A stretch of DNA of 64,000 nt from Craspedostauros australis (taxonomy: Eukaryota; Bacillariophyta; Bacillariophyceae; Mastogloiales; Achnanthaceae), in contig JAMXDE010000010.1 in NCBI GenBank assembly GCA_026770025.1, forward strand, positions 1,860,001 to 1,924,000, given 5' to 3'. Below are positions 43,340 to 54,317 of the stretch, one piece after another; within the stretch, counting starts at the first letter, position 1, and each line of letters begins with the position of its first letter. The notes beneath the pieces are model-generated. The model did not search any database. It worked only from the letters and a program-made list of their open reading frames with translations, and was not told the origin of the DNA. The position numbers were made by a program, and so were the translations under genes.

Positions 43340-44923
43340 GGCGATGTTATTCGCGTCATAGCCCGCGGACATGTTGATGGCACCTGTGGGGTTGTTGACA
43401 TTGTTGTTGGCTGCTGCTGCTGCCGTTGACGCCGCATGTTGGCTGTTGTGCGCCGAGAGGTTGGAGAGGAGGGAGAAGGTGGAGCTTTCGACGGGATGAA
43501 TATCCGGCATGCCATCACCGATACTGCGTTGTGACGGCGGTCGCTTGTACTTCATTCTGGCAAACAGACGCCGCCTATCAAAGTTGCGCATGCTGGGGCT
43601 GGGCATGCCGGGCGATGACATGCCGCCCATGCTCGGGCTCGCCATGGCTGACGGTGGCATTGGCGGAGGTGGTGGTAACTGCTGGTTCATGTGCTGCTGG
43701 TTCATTTGCTGTTGTTGCTGCTGGAATTGATTCTGCATGTTGGGCACGCCCACCATGCCCATGTCGACGGGACCGCCGCCGAAAATGTATGGATCGGCGG
43801 CGCCAAGATTGTGCGGGCCACCGTTGATGGAGTCGTCTATGCTCATGGCGCCCATGGATCGGTTGATGTCGGCAGCGCTCATTCCGCTGAAGTTGGACCA
43901 AAGGGAGAGGTTTGATTCCGCGATGCCGAGCTCCTGCGCCGCCTGTGCCATTCGTCCCGTGATGGAAGGTCGCAGCCGTGCCCTCATGGAGCTCCGCGTG
44001 GAATCCGCGTCACTGAGGGATGCAGCAGCGGCTGCCGCAGCTGCCGTGGCCGCGGTATTCATGGAGTTGAGGCTCATGCGTAACAGATCGGCCTGCATTT
44101 CTGGTGACATCGCGCCTGCACCGATCGATGAGCCGATGCTGGCCAGACTGCCCAGACTGGCGTTGGGCATGATGGACGGCGGGGCGACCGGGCCTCTGGA
44201 TCTCGGTGGGGGCATGTCCTGGAATGCATTGGAGCGGGCGTTTGGGTTGGACTGCTGCTGCTGCGCCGCCAGGTGTTGCTGCTGTGCGATGTGTGCCTGC
44301 TGCTGGTGGTGCGTGAGGGCGGGATGAGGCGCCATGAAGGCAGCTGCAGCGGAGGGATCGAAGCCGCCCATGCGCTGCTGCTGTTGCATGCCCGGGGTCG
44401 TATATATGCCGTTGTTGGAGTTTGCCACGGCGGCGGCGTACTGCGCATCGAGAGAGATGCCTCCGTTGGGCGGTGGCAGACCACCCATCTCCACCATCTT
44501 CTGCCTGAGCTTGGGCTGTCCTTCTCGCAGGGCCTGCGACGTCTTTTCGATGGCCTTCTTGTCGCCGATGTCAAACCACGAGCCCTTCTTGGTGTTCTTC
44601 TCCAGGAACCGGCCCTGCTGCTCCCTGATCGCCGCCACGATGCTGCGTGAAATCTTGAGCTTCTCCGTCTTGAGACACGTGATGTAGAGGCCCTTGTTGA
44701 GATTGACGAGACGGCGGTAGGTCTGGTTGCCTGGATGGCGCAGGGCTGCGCCTCCGCGACCACAGAGCACGTCTGTGTCTCTCGGATCCGTCACATCCTT
44801 GAGGTCCAGCGGTCCGTTGCCATCCCCGTTTTCGTTGTTGTTGTTGCTTGTGCCTTCTGCTGACGCGTCCTTGCCTTCCGACGAGTCAGCCCCCAAGCTC
44901 TTCGCGACTTCTGGTGTGGCCAT
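42890..44923 (-). CDS. DUF6824-domain protein with Gln/Asn-rich tail
   Basis: A single exon of 677 aa. After an acidic, Asn-rich leader, residues about 43-140 form the DUF6824 domain: DPRDTDVLCGRGGAALRHPGN, TYRRLVNLNKGLYI, KISRSIVAAIREQQGRFLEK and the ending GSWFDIGDKKAIEKTSQALRE. Diatoms have many proteins with this domain; its function is unknown and DNA binding or regulation is only speculation. The rest is low complexity: glutamine runs, proline/methionine-rich stretches (PPPPPMPPSAMASPSMGG), a basic segment RRRLFARMKYKRPPSQRS near 470, and an asparagine-rich tract encoded by a GTT/ATT-type repeat at 43270-43350. The C-terminal end has short Ser/Arg and acidic motifs. There is no signal peptide or membrane segment. 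I expect a nuclear regulator. Confidence 0.88.
43274..43345. repeat. Trinucleotide repeat encoding poly-asparagine
   Basis: On the plus strand the bases read as GTT-type trinucleotides interrupted by ATT and GCG. On the coding (minus) strand they give a run of about 20 residues dominated by Asn in the DUF6824 protein. Slippage-prone. Confidence 0.85.
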
Positions 44924-47372
44924 GCTGTCGTTGTCGTTGTTGTCGTTGTCGTCGTTGCTGTTGGTGGCTCAGCCTGTGGTTGTGGTTGTGGCTGTGTTCA
45001 AGTGCGTGGTTGCCTTGCGTTGGGTTGGACTTCAGCTTGGGTGTGTGTGTATGTGGTCTGACACCTTGATACCTTGGTGTTTTGATGCCTTGATGTGATG
45101 AAAGGATGCTTTGCTGATCGAATGGCCTTTTGTGGATTGATTCTCGCCAGAGCACTCCACCTACGTTGATTTCCTTTCTTCTGTCCCGATGTGTTGTGAT
45201 GTGATGTGTTGTGCGACGCGTGATGTGCGATGTGTGGTTGGAGTTGTTCGCTCTCTGTCGTGCAGTGTGTGTGTCTGTGTGTGTGGCTGGTGTCGATCTG
45301 GTGGAAAACTGACGATTCTGGGCAGACGGTGTAGAGTTTGGGCTGCGGATTGCTCCTTGAATCTGAACCCCTTGTTCGGTTTTGTCAGTGTTCGTATGAT
45401 GGTGTTCTGTTGTCTCGAGATCGCGGCAGAACAGTTCTGATGGTCCTGGAGGGTGTGTGTACACGTATCAGCAGACTGATGGATGAATGGGTAGATGAAT
45501 AGGTAGATGCGCCTGTCCAAGTCGGGAGTGTGGAGTGTTCTACTCTGCTCTATTCTGCTCTATTCGGATGTTCAGAACGAGCGATGTATAAGTATGAGCG
45601 ATGTATGGTATGAGCACGAGCGTGTCTGGTGTGCCGCAGAGCGTTGAGGCTGTTGCTGCTGTTTCACGCTGATGTTGTTGTCGAGGTAGGGACGAGGATG
45701 GTGCGACTGCAAGTGTTCGTGTCAATGTGATGCGGGGCTCTGCGGAGGATTGAGTTTGGATTCTGCCTCTCTACGTTCAAGAGAGAGAGAGAGAGAGAGA
45801 GAGGATAGAGCTTCGAACAGGATCAGTCGGCGGAGATGTGATCAATTGGTCGGAGTTCTTGCGACGCTTTCGCTGCTGTCGCTGCTGCTGCTTCCGTTTG
45901 ATGTTGATGTGCCTTGTTGCTCCAGTTTCTGTTGTTTCCTTCGCACGGATCGCTTGGTTTCTGTTAGCGGCCGCGGTTTCTCTATTGCTTCACGCTTCTG
46001 TCGCCTTCCCTCCTTCGTGATGTTGATGTTGCTGCTTCTTCCGTTGTTTCTCTTCTTGTTCGGTATTGAAGGCCGGGTCGTGTGTACCAATACCTGTGAA
46101 GCCGCAATTGTCGGTGCGATGTCCTCAAGTGCGATCTCAATGATGTGGCTGCGATGACGCAAAGCCAGAGAGTGGCGGTCGGAGTACGAAGACGGATACG
46201 AAGACGAGCACGACTGCCAGAGCACGAGTATCAACGGCTTCCCTCCACTTCGAATCCAAAGGCCCAATCTGATAGTTTCTCTCCCAAAAAAAAGGCTGCG
46301 TTCGTGTTCTTGCTGCCCTCCTCCTTGTGCCTGTGTGTTACTTCCTTGCTAATGGTTTCGCCTCCTCTCTCTCTCTCTCTCTCTCTCGTTTGTTGCCTCC
46401 ACCCACACAGACTCTTCTTGGTTGGTGTGGATGTGTACGCGCAGAATGCTGGTAGCACCGCAGATCGTATTCGTCGCTTTTCACAGCAACTCGTGCGTAG
46501 TTCGTCGCTCGTGTGTGTGTGTTGGCGCCCCTGGATGCTGCCCTGCCCTGTCTCCTTGTTTCGGTCGACGATGATCTTTGCTGTTCGGTTGTCGCGTGTG
46601 TGAATGTCGTCACGCAACAACGAACAACAGAAGCGAAGGATGAACACAAACCTGCGCCCACCACCACAGACGAACACAAGAGAGAGAGCAAATCCCGGAG
46701 AGGCGGAGCCAAAACGGCAACAACAACGCTGCACCATGTTTGAGACAACACGCTCCTGAAACACGACATTCCAAGACCCAACATTGCGCTGGATCCGCGA
46801 AGAACCACACACGGATCGATGGCTCGTTTCGGCATGGCGATACGGTTCTGCCTTCTGTCCTGGGAATGTCGATTGGGACATCGCACGTGTGCAGGACAGA
46901 CCAGTCCTGCGCAACAACTTGGCCGTACAAATCTACCAGATGACTACGTGAAGATCGGAATGCCTTGCAAAAAGATTCCAGTCATTTCGGTTTCTTTGCG
47001 TTTTTGTCATCAATCGCGCGTACTCAGTCGTGTGTGGTTACGTGAATGACTCGATGGATTGCACCGATGCCCCCGACAACCTCGACCACATGCAGAGAAC
47101 ACATCACGTCACATCGGCATGTGTCAAACCAAATCGAATCCAACACCAACCAAATTCGTTCTTTGGCAGCCAACGCCAAAATGCCACAGAAGCCGCACAT
47201 CACATCATCACACCTTTTGGCTCTTGTTTCCAGGGCAATGCCCGAGGACCCGTCCATCGTCTCTCGGATCACATCTCGTTGAACATAGAGCACGGAGCAC
47301 GGAGCACAGAGCACGGAGCAATCACACCATCTTATTTGCATTGACATTCCCAACGGCACTTCTCTTACCATC
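44924..47372. other. Long intergenic region with microsatellites
   Basis: About 2.4 kb lies between the divergent starts of the DUF6824 (-) and TtcA-like (+) genes, and I see no supportable gene. The left part, immediately upstream of the DUF6824 start, is rich in GTTGTT and TGTG repeats and probably holds a long leader. There is a (GA)n tract at 45781-45803 and a (CT)n tract at about 46364-46387. A GAGCACGGAGCACAGAGCACGGAGCA repeat at about 47288-47320 precedes the TtcA leader. Open frames on both strands around 46230-46930 have no domains. Confidence 0.45.
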
Positions 47373-48512
47373 ATGTCCATTCTGTCATCTGGTTCCATCG
47401 CACTGTTGGTGTGGATATCGGCATGCATCCATGGTTGCCTTGCATGGGCGCCTGCATCACAGCCAAGTCGTCCATGGAGATCCACACGGCACACTTCCTC
47501 ATCACTTTCGTCGAGATCGTCACAATCGACGTCGACGACGATAATGAGGAACAGAATGACGTATCAATTCAATCCGTCGACACACGAAGTCCTCCTGCAT
47601 GCTGCATCGCTGGATTCTGCTGCGGTGATCAACGCAACTGCTGACTCCACGGCAAAGCAAACCAAAGACGACAGCATTGACGCCACCAGACTGCGCAAAT
47701 TGCAGGGCAAGCTCCTCAAGAGCATGCGCCAAGTGTGCAAGGACTATGACATGATCCAGCCCAACGATCACATCATGATTTGCGTGTCGGGTGGCAAGGA
47801 TTCCGCCACGCTGCTCTACCTCATGTTGCTGCTGCAGAAGCAGCTGGCACCCACGTGTCCCTTCCAAATCACGGCGGTGCATGTCGATCAGAAACAGCCC
47901 GGATACAATGGAAAGCCGTTGCTGGAATGGTTGCAACAGGACCTTCAAGTTCCGTACCACATCATCGAGGAGGACACGTACTCCGTCGTCGTCGACAAGA
48001 CGGACGCCGGCAAAAGCTACTGCACCATGTGCTCACGATTGCGCCGCGGCATCCTGTACACGACGGCCCAAACCAAGCTGACCAACTGCACCAAACTCGC
48101 GCTGGGACATCACGCCGATGACGCCATGGAGACCATGTTCCTCAACATGATCCACACGGGATGCATGCGATCCATGCCGGCCCGGTACACAGCCCAACGC
48201 GCATCGCTGGGCGTGCTGCGTCCTCTCATCCTGTGCTTGGAAGCGGATATTGCCGAGTACGCGCAGCTGCGGCAATTTCCCATTTTGCCTTGCAATCTGT
48301 GCAGCAATCAGGCCAATTTGCAACGTCCGCAAATCAAGTTGCTGCTGGAGACCTTGTTGACGTTCACGCCGGATGCGAAGAAGAATGTGATGAATGCCAT
48401 GGGAGATATCCATCCGAGTCACATGCTGGATCAGAAGTTGCGCAAGTCGTGCGGGATGGATCCGATCACGGGAGAGAGCGACGAAGACGATGAAATGGCG
48501 GAACTGCGGTGA
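47373..48512 (+). CDS. TtcA-like tRNA 2-thiocytidine synthetase with plastid pre-sequence
   Basis: A single exon of 379 aa. Residues 1-25 form a signal peptide (SIALLVWISACIHGCLA) followed at once by WAPAS, matching the heterokont plastid motif (A then W/F-A-P), so the protein should be imported into the plastid. The catalytic part has the PP-loop SGGKDS (139-144), the cysteine pair in YCTMCSRLRRGILY (217 and 220), the ADD-type GHHADD, and a second pair in PCNLCSNQANLQRP (307 and 310). These are the ATP-pyrophosphatase loop and iron-sulphur cysteines of TtcA, which makes 2-thiocytidine at tRNA position 32 in bacteria. The ending VMNAMGDIHPSHMLD also fits. The C-terminus is acidic. It is probably a bacterial-type enzyme serving plastid tRNA; the specific substrate is unproven. 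Confidence 0.9.
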   Translation: MSILSSGSIALLVWISACIHGCLAWAPASQPSRPWRSTRHTSSSLSSRSSQSTSTTIMRNRMTYQFNPSTHEVLLHAASLDSAAVINATADSTAKQTKDDSIDATRLRKLQGKLLKSMRQVCKDYDMIQPNDHIMICVSGGKDSATLLYLMLLLQKQLAPTCPFQITAVHVDQKQPGYNGKPLLEWLQQDLQVPYHIIEEDTYSVVVDKTDAGKSYCTMCSRLRRGILYTTAQTKLTNCTKLALGHHADDAMETMFLNMIHTGCMRSMPARYTAQRASLGVLRPLILCLEADIAEYAQLRQFPILPCNLCSNQANLQRPQIKLLLETLLTFTPDAKKNVMNAMGDIHPSHMLDQKLRKSCGMDPITGESDEDDEMAELR

Positions 48513-50002
48513 CGAGGAGGAGCATGGCTATTGGTATTAGTATTGGCATTAGTATTGGTACTCTGCTGGCATGCATTGCCATATGTATGAACTACAATAT
48601 GCGGAAGAATGGAAACGAACAATGATGTGTTTGTGTTCAACTCCGCATGATGGAGCATCGATCGATAAGCCAAACATCTAACAGCGGGTTGAGATTCAAT
48701 CGCGCTCTCTTGAAGCACCCTCGTTCAACACTGTCCAATTGCTCGTAGAGTCGTGCTGTCGACAGAGGCAAACCAATTCAAAACGCGCTGTCGCGGTTGG
48801 AGAGACCCATGACAAATACGTAGACGCTGCTGCAAAGGAGCAGGTTGGAATCGAGGGATTAAATGACATCGCGGGAACCTCATCTCAGAGGCGCTGGCCA
48901 ATGTTGCGTCATCGCAAACTTGGAGACTCCGTGTCGCTTTCAGCAAAGTGTCTTGCATGGGACAAAAGGGAACCAAACATTCGCGGCCCTTCGCGGGTCG
49001 TGTCCTCTCTTGATCGATCCACATTTGCCCAAGCGCAGATCGTCCTCCACGAAAATGATAGGAGTGGACACAGCGGGGGTTCTTCGCTTTCTGTCCACAG
49101 ATGCGATGTGCGTGTGGCGCCAAGATAGGAAACAGCATGGTGGCATGCAACAAGAGGCACAATTATGCCAGTTGGTTAAGATCGGTTATCTTCTTCGATT
49201 CCCGCCAGAACTGCGCAGTGTCAGGTGGCAGAATTTGTGTTTGTCTTGGTTGGATCTTGGTTCGGGAGTTGCGGTAATTAATATATATTTATCAATTGAG
49301 AGGCATGCTCACAGTTGATGTGCTGTTGGTCGTTGTGACTGCCAGTTGGTCATCTGGCTCCCAAAAAGCGTGACAATGACCCTTTGGGACTCATCCGATT
49401 CAACGATCCGAAATCTTTCTGGAAAACGGTCACTGTCATTTGGTGGATTGATCATCCCATCAAGGAAAAGGCGTGCTTGTTCGAGAAAATGAAAATGGGA
49501 GCCACAGCGCTGTTCCTCTGTTGTGAGGGTTGGACGAGACAGATTGCCGGGAGGCCATCAGTCACGATGTCCTCTGGTGTCTTGGTTGGGTTTCCCTCTC
49601 TCGGCCGCGCAGCGCGAAGGGTGACAAGAACACCCACCACGACAGAGGCTGCCACCAACTCCATCACAAACGTGACTGTGAAGACTGCAACGATCGTGGC
49701 AATCAGAGGGACCGCGCGTGAGGAGAGAGAACAGCACCCGCCAGGCAACAAAGAGAGTCAGCAACGGCAACAGCAACAAAGCACACATCGTCGGCGACCC
49801 ATTCCGCTGTGAAAGAAAAGCGCCAAGAAACAAGAGAAGGCCAAGCATCACTGTGCCATACCGATACACAACCACAATTTGGGACTGATTGGAGATAGCA
49901 CACCATCTCCGTCTTTGCCATTAGTTCTGTTTCACTAGCACGCCATCCTCGTTCTGCACTGCACTGCACTACCTGCAACACAATTGCAACACCGATAACA
50001 CC
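48513..50002. other. Intergenic region between TtcA-like and kinase genes
   Basis: About 1.5 kb without a supported gene. A short tandem ATTGGTATTAG repeat lies just downstream of the TtcA stop (about 48530-48562). The right part should be the promoter and leader of the kinase at 50003. A small AT-rich patch (TAATTAATATATATTTATC) is at about 49275-49294. Short open frames on both strands lack motifs. Confidence 0.45.
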
Positions 50003-51763
50003 ATGACTCGCTACGACAAGATGGACCCAGAGGAGATCGGGCGCCGCGCCTGGAAGAGCGCCTCTCGCGCCGCCAAGCACATGTCCAAGCATTCCAGAAT
50101 CGTCAACCCAAGCCTGGAGAAATGCATTCCGAGATTTGAGCGATCGGAGGTCATCCTGGGGGAGTTCCTCGGCAGCGGTGGATTCAATGACGTCTACGAA
50201 GTCCGGGAGATCTCGCTGGTGCAGAACCTGGAGGAGGCCGAGCACGCCAAGAAGATCGCCTCCCCGCTGCAGCAGGAGCACCGCAACTTCGTCGCCAAGC
50301 ACGTCTTCCGCGAGTCCAGCCAGAACTGCAGATACGCCATGAAGTTCCTGTCGATGGACACTCTTGCGGATCCGAATCGTTTCTGCACTGGTGCTGCAGA
50401 CTTGGTTGTGGTAAGTTGTTCGTCGTCTCTCTTCTTCCTCTTGTGTTGGGTTATGCTTGAGTTGTCCCTACTCTATTCTGCTCTGTTGCACTCTACTCTG
50501 CTCTACTCTACTCTGTTCCTATCCACATGTTCCTCCAACCACCAACCCATTCATTTTCCTAACATTTGCCTAACAACCTGCCCAAAATCCTATCTTGTTG
50601 CCATACACATTGCACACACTATGACACCATGCCTAACTCAAATCCAACCCAACAAAACCGCAGGAGGCCAAGTTCTTGGCATCATTAGAGCATCCCAACA
50701 TCATCAAGCTCCGTGGTATGGCTGCCGCCGGAACGTCCGGCTTTGCCACCCTCAAGGAACGTGGCTACTTCCTTCTGCTGGACCGTCTGCAGTGCACCTT
50801 GGAGGACAAGATCGATCTGTGGGCCGACTACGATAAAAGCCTCGCATCTGATAAGTCCGGCAAGAAGCGCCGCTTCTTCTTGGCGGAACGTCTCCACGTC
50901 GCTTTTGATGTCTGCGCCTCGTTGGACTACCTGCACCGCAACATGATCATCTACCGTGATCTCAAGCCAGACAACATCGGATTCGATGTCAGAGGTACGT
51001 GTGATATGGGGAGTGCATATGTTGACGTTAATGTTGCTTGAAGCTTGCGGCTGTTGGCTGTGGGCTGTGGGCTGTTGGCGTTGTTTTGGTCGAGAGCGTA
51101 TCTCTTGGCACTGAATTGGGACTGAATTGGCAAATAATATCTGACTCACACACATCACGTCGTAACATACGTACCACCTTGCAAACATTCACAGGCGACG
51201 TCAAGCTTTTCGATTTCGGTCTCGCCAAGGAGCTCGACCCCAGCCTTCGTGCTGGCCTCACCGAGTTCTACGAGCTGTCTGGCAACACCGGAAGTCTCCG
51301 ATACATGTCCCCAGAAGTCGCGCGTTCCGAACCATACAACCTCACAGCCGACGTGTACTCATTCGGTCTCTTGCTGTGGCAGATCTGCTCCCTCGATCTC
51401 CCATACGACGGCATGAACCGTCAGGATCATTCCGAATCCGTCGTGCACGGCAACGAACGTCCAGTGCTCGACGCCAGCTGGTCGACGCCGCTCCGCATCC
51501 TCATGAAGCGCTCTTGGGAACCAGATCCGCTGGTCCGACCCACCATGGACTCCATCTACAAGATCTTGCGCAGAGAAATTTGTGCCCTGCGTGATGGTGA
51601 CGAGAGTGGTCTCGAGCACACCAAGCGCCGATCCACATTCGTCCTCAACCGAGACTCCGTCGCCAACGAAGAGCGACAGCGTGCCAGGATTCGTGCCAAG
51701 CGCTCTGGCGCAGACAGCATCGACAGAGAGGATAGACCCCAATCTTCGCTCGCTGGTCCGTAA
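50003..51763 (+). CDS. Diatom-type protein kinase (three exons)
   Basis: Exons 50003-50410, 50664-50994 and 51195-51763 give 435 aa. Introns are 253 nt (donor GTAAGT) and 200 nt (donor GTACGT). The first intron joins LVV to EAKFLASLEHPNIIKLRG; the second splits the codon of the glycine in FDVRGDVKLFDFG. The kinase domain has glycine loop LGSGGFNDVYEV, Lys in CRYAMKFL, catalytic loop IYRDLKPDNIGFD (Tyr replaces the His of HRD), metal motif FDFGLAKEL and SLRYMSPEVA, ending RPTMDSIYKILR. The C-terminal tail is rich in Arg and Ser. It resembles TKL-like or other Ser/Thr kinases; stramenopiles have many such genes. The target is unknown. The gene converges on the ankyrin gene. Confidence 0.92.
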
Positions 51764-52706
51764 TCAGCGGCATCCCATATTGCTGTTACAACAACAGCGA
51801 CAGCAGCAGCAACCGGCGGCAGCCACAGCGATACCAGGATGAGCTGACATCAAGGATGCGGAAGAGGAAGAGGTTTGGGGGGAACCGCGACATCAAGAGC
51901 AGAACGCAGAGAGAGAGAGAGAAGGCGCGCTCCATTGGTTGTGATTGCTGTCTCTCTTGAAGTCGGTCTTCACCAAATAGTACAACACACGCAGTGTGCG
52001 CATCGAGACATTGCGTTTTCAGCTTCGGGAAGGAAGTGCTGCACAGTGGGCATGCAATCATGGTATGCCGAGACTCTTTCCCCCAATTAAGCAGGCGGAC
52101 AGTGCCTGGCCCATGAGTCACCACCATGGTGCAATGGTCAGGGATGGCGCTGCACACATAAGGAAGAAGAAAGAACGAGAGACACACAGAGCGGGAGAAA
52201 CCCCGGGAGCACGGCGGGATAGAAGAGACATACAAATACACATGCGTTCCTTTGTCAAACTGTAACAAATTCATAGATAACACGGCTCTATTTCCTTGTA
52301 TTCTACTCCATCTATTCTCTGAAGAGAGAGAGAGAGGCAGCGCGCCTTTCGTTGTTTGCAAAGAGCGCTGTTCTTGAATGCCGATGAACGTGCGTGCAGC
52401 ATGCATCCGCAGCGTGTGTTCCGTACTGAAGAACAAGCCGAAGACGGTGACGCCCATGATTCTGTGCACATCGACAAATACGCCATCAACAACGCCTTTC
52501 CTTGTTCGTTTATGGTGTGCTCTATCATGATTTGTTGCTTAGTCTATTCTGCTGATTGTTTGTTCCCCTTGTTATGGTGTCAATAATTGTCTTGTGCTGA
52601 TCGTCATCGTCGCCAGCCGGTGTATCTGTTAGTTTCATTTCCCCCCTTCTCTCTCTCTCTCCGTTTCACCCTGCCATGCGATACAGAAACCACCCTGCTT
52701 CCCGCA
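51764..52706. other. Convergent intergenic region
   Basis: About 940 bp between two converging genes with no supported gene. AG-type microsatellites lie at about 51908-51922 and 52321-52336 and a CT tract at about 52650-52660. A CAACAACAGCGACAGCAGCAGCAA stretch at about 51788-51811 lies just past the kinase stop. Confidence 0.5.
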
Positions 52707-54317
52707 TCATGCCCGATCCATGCACGCCTCGATGAGATCGGGACGCGACATGAAGAAGAGAATCCAATGAGGCCGCGCCGCATGCGGAATGTAAGAGACG
52801 GCCAAATGTCCGCGCTTATCGCGCACGAACAGGAGCTCGGGACAGTAACGCAGCAGCAGTGCCACGGCCTCGAAATTGGGTGTCTCCGTCCATGCCGCAT
52901 CATGCAATGGCGTGCGGCCGTAGTCGTCCTGCAGACGCAAGTTGACCTTGACGATCTTGGCGAGGTACCTGAGGATGGCGTAGTTGCCGCGTCGGCAGGC
53001 GATGTGGACGATGGATTCGCCGAACTTGTTGCTGCAGTTGTGGAGGTCGCAGCCGGTCGTGTGCAGGCGTTGGATCGTGAGGAGGTCGTTGGATCGCGCG
53101 GCCTTGGCGGCCTGCGGGTAGGACGGCGATGTGATGTCGATGTGCTGGACGGGCTTCTTCATGCGGCTGCCCTTCCTGTTGCCAGCGTTGAACTTGCTGA
53201 GGTTTGGCTTGAGCTCATCGAGGGCTGAGTAGCCGTAGGCCTTGACGTACTCCGTGAGGAACTCCTCCGGCTGGATGTGGGCGTACTTGTTGAATTCCGA
53301 GACGTAGGAGGCGTTCTCGCTGTCGCCGGCCATGGCGCTGGGCAGCTTGGGATTGCAGTTCTGGGTCTGCATCGCCTTGCTGTTGTAGGGAGCGGTGGAC
53401 GTGCCCTTGCGGATCTTGCGCAGAAAGGTCTCGCTGCGCGAGGTGTGTTCGCTGGCGCGAGACCAATCGTCGCTTTCGTTGCCGCTGACGTAGTTGAGCT
53501 GTTTGGTGTTGCTCTTGGTTCCTGTGACATTGTTTGTGCTTGTGATCTTTGCTGGCTTTCGCGATGCCTGCTGCTGTCTTTGCTGTCGCGCCTGCTGCTT
53601 CTTGAGTCCGTTCATGGAGGGCAAGCTCTGGAAGCTGCCGCTGCGGCGCAATCCCGAGCCGCTCTTGGAGGTGTGGCGCAGGTGTTCCGTGATCCCCACG
53701 GTCTCCATTTGGAACTGGCCGTTGCGGATGATGGGATCGTCGTTCTTGAGCATCCAGGACTCCATCTCCTCGAGGTCGCTGTCCCACTCACCCGAAGACG
53801 AGGAATCGGATGACGGGTACGAAGATGATGCATCGGACTCGGAGGAGTTGTCATCCGAATCCTCACCATCGTCGTCGCTGCCATCGTAGTCCGAATCGTT
53901 GCCGTAGCTGCCCATGTTGTAGTCATCATCATCGTCATTGTTGACGTTGACGTGCTGGCCTGCCTTTGCACCGCGTGTTCGATGCTGGAACGTGGTTGCG
54001 GATGGACCGGGCACCTCGACGTTGCAGAAGGTTCCGACGGAGCTGTCCTGCACGCTCTCCTCCTCCGTGGCCGTCGTGAAGGAGCGCGTCATGCCATCGT
54101 CGCTGTACGACCTCGATGGCGTGCGGCGCCCATTCTGGCGTTGCAAGTGGTCGGCATGATCCGAGATCACGACGATCTTGGATGGAGCGAAGGCGGTCAT
54201 GGGAGCTTTTGTGATGGTGGCATCCACCATGCTGCTGTTGCTATTGTTGCTACTGTTGCGGGTGCGTTGCTTCATGGCCAGGATCTCGTCGAAGCTGAGG
54301 CGGGTGTCGACGTTCAT
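52707..54317 (-). CDS. Ankyrin-repeat protein with acidic/Ser-rich N-terminus
   Basis: A single exon of 536 aa. The first 330 residues are low complexity. They include NDDDDDYNMGSYGNDSDYDGSDDDG and SSESDASSSYPSSDSSSSGEW (residues about 130-185), Gln-rich and basic segments. Later come NKYAHIQPEEFLTEYVKAYGY (about 345) and then an ankyrin block near 405-510: SPSYPQAAKAARSNDLLTIQRL, NKFGESIVHIACRRGNYAILRYL and DDYGRTPLHDAAWTETPNFEAVALLL. The protein ends with an IPHAARPHWILFFMSRPDLIEACM tail. Diatom genomes contain families of ankyrin proteins with this type of C-terminus; I assign no function. There is no membrane segment; it is likely cytosolic or nuclear. The final ankyrin units are compact and short. 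Confidence 0.86.
   Translation of the reverse strand: MNVDTRLSFDEILAMKQRTRNSSNNSNSSMVDATITKAPMTAFAPSKIVVISDHADHLQRQNGRRTPSRSYSDDGMTRSFTTATEEESVQDSSVGTFCNVEVPGPSATTFQHRTRGAKAGQHVNVNNDDDDDYNMGSYGNDSDYDGSDDDGEDSDDNSSESDASSSYPSSDSSSSGEWDSDLEEMESWMLKNDDPIIRNGQFQMETVGITEHLRHTSKSGSGLRRSGSFQSLPSMNGLKKQQARQQRQQQASRKPAKITSTNNVTGTKSNTKQLNYVSGNESDDWSRASEHTSRSETFLRKIRKGTSTAPYNSKAMQTQNCNPKLPSAMAGDSENASYVSEFNKYAHIQPEEFLTEYVKAYGYSALDELKPNLSKFNAGNRKGSRMKKPVQHIDITSPSYPQAAKAARSNDLLTIQRLHTTGCDLHNCSNKFGESIVHIACRRGNYAILRYLAKIVKVNLRLQDDYGRTPLHDAAWTETPNFEAVALLLRYCPELLFVRDKRGHLAVSYIPHAARPHWILFFMSRPDLIEACMDRA

Noticed and set aside
46230-46930. Open frames on both strands between the DUF6824 and TtcA-like genes
   Set aside because: Low-complexity content driven by CT/GA microsatellites and overlapping on both strands; no domain.
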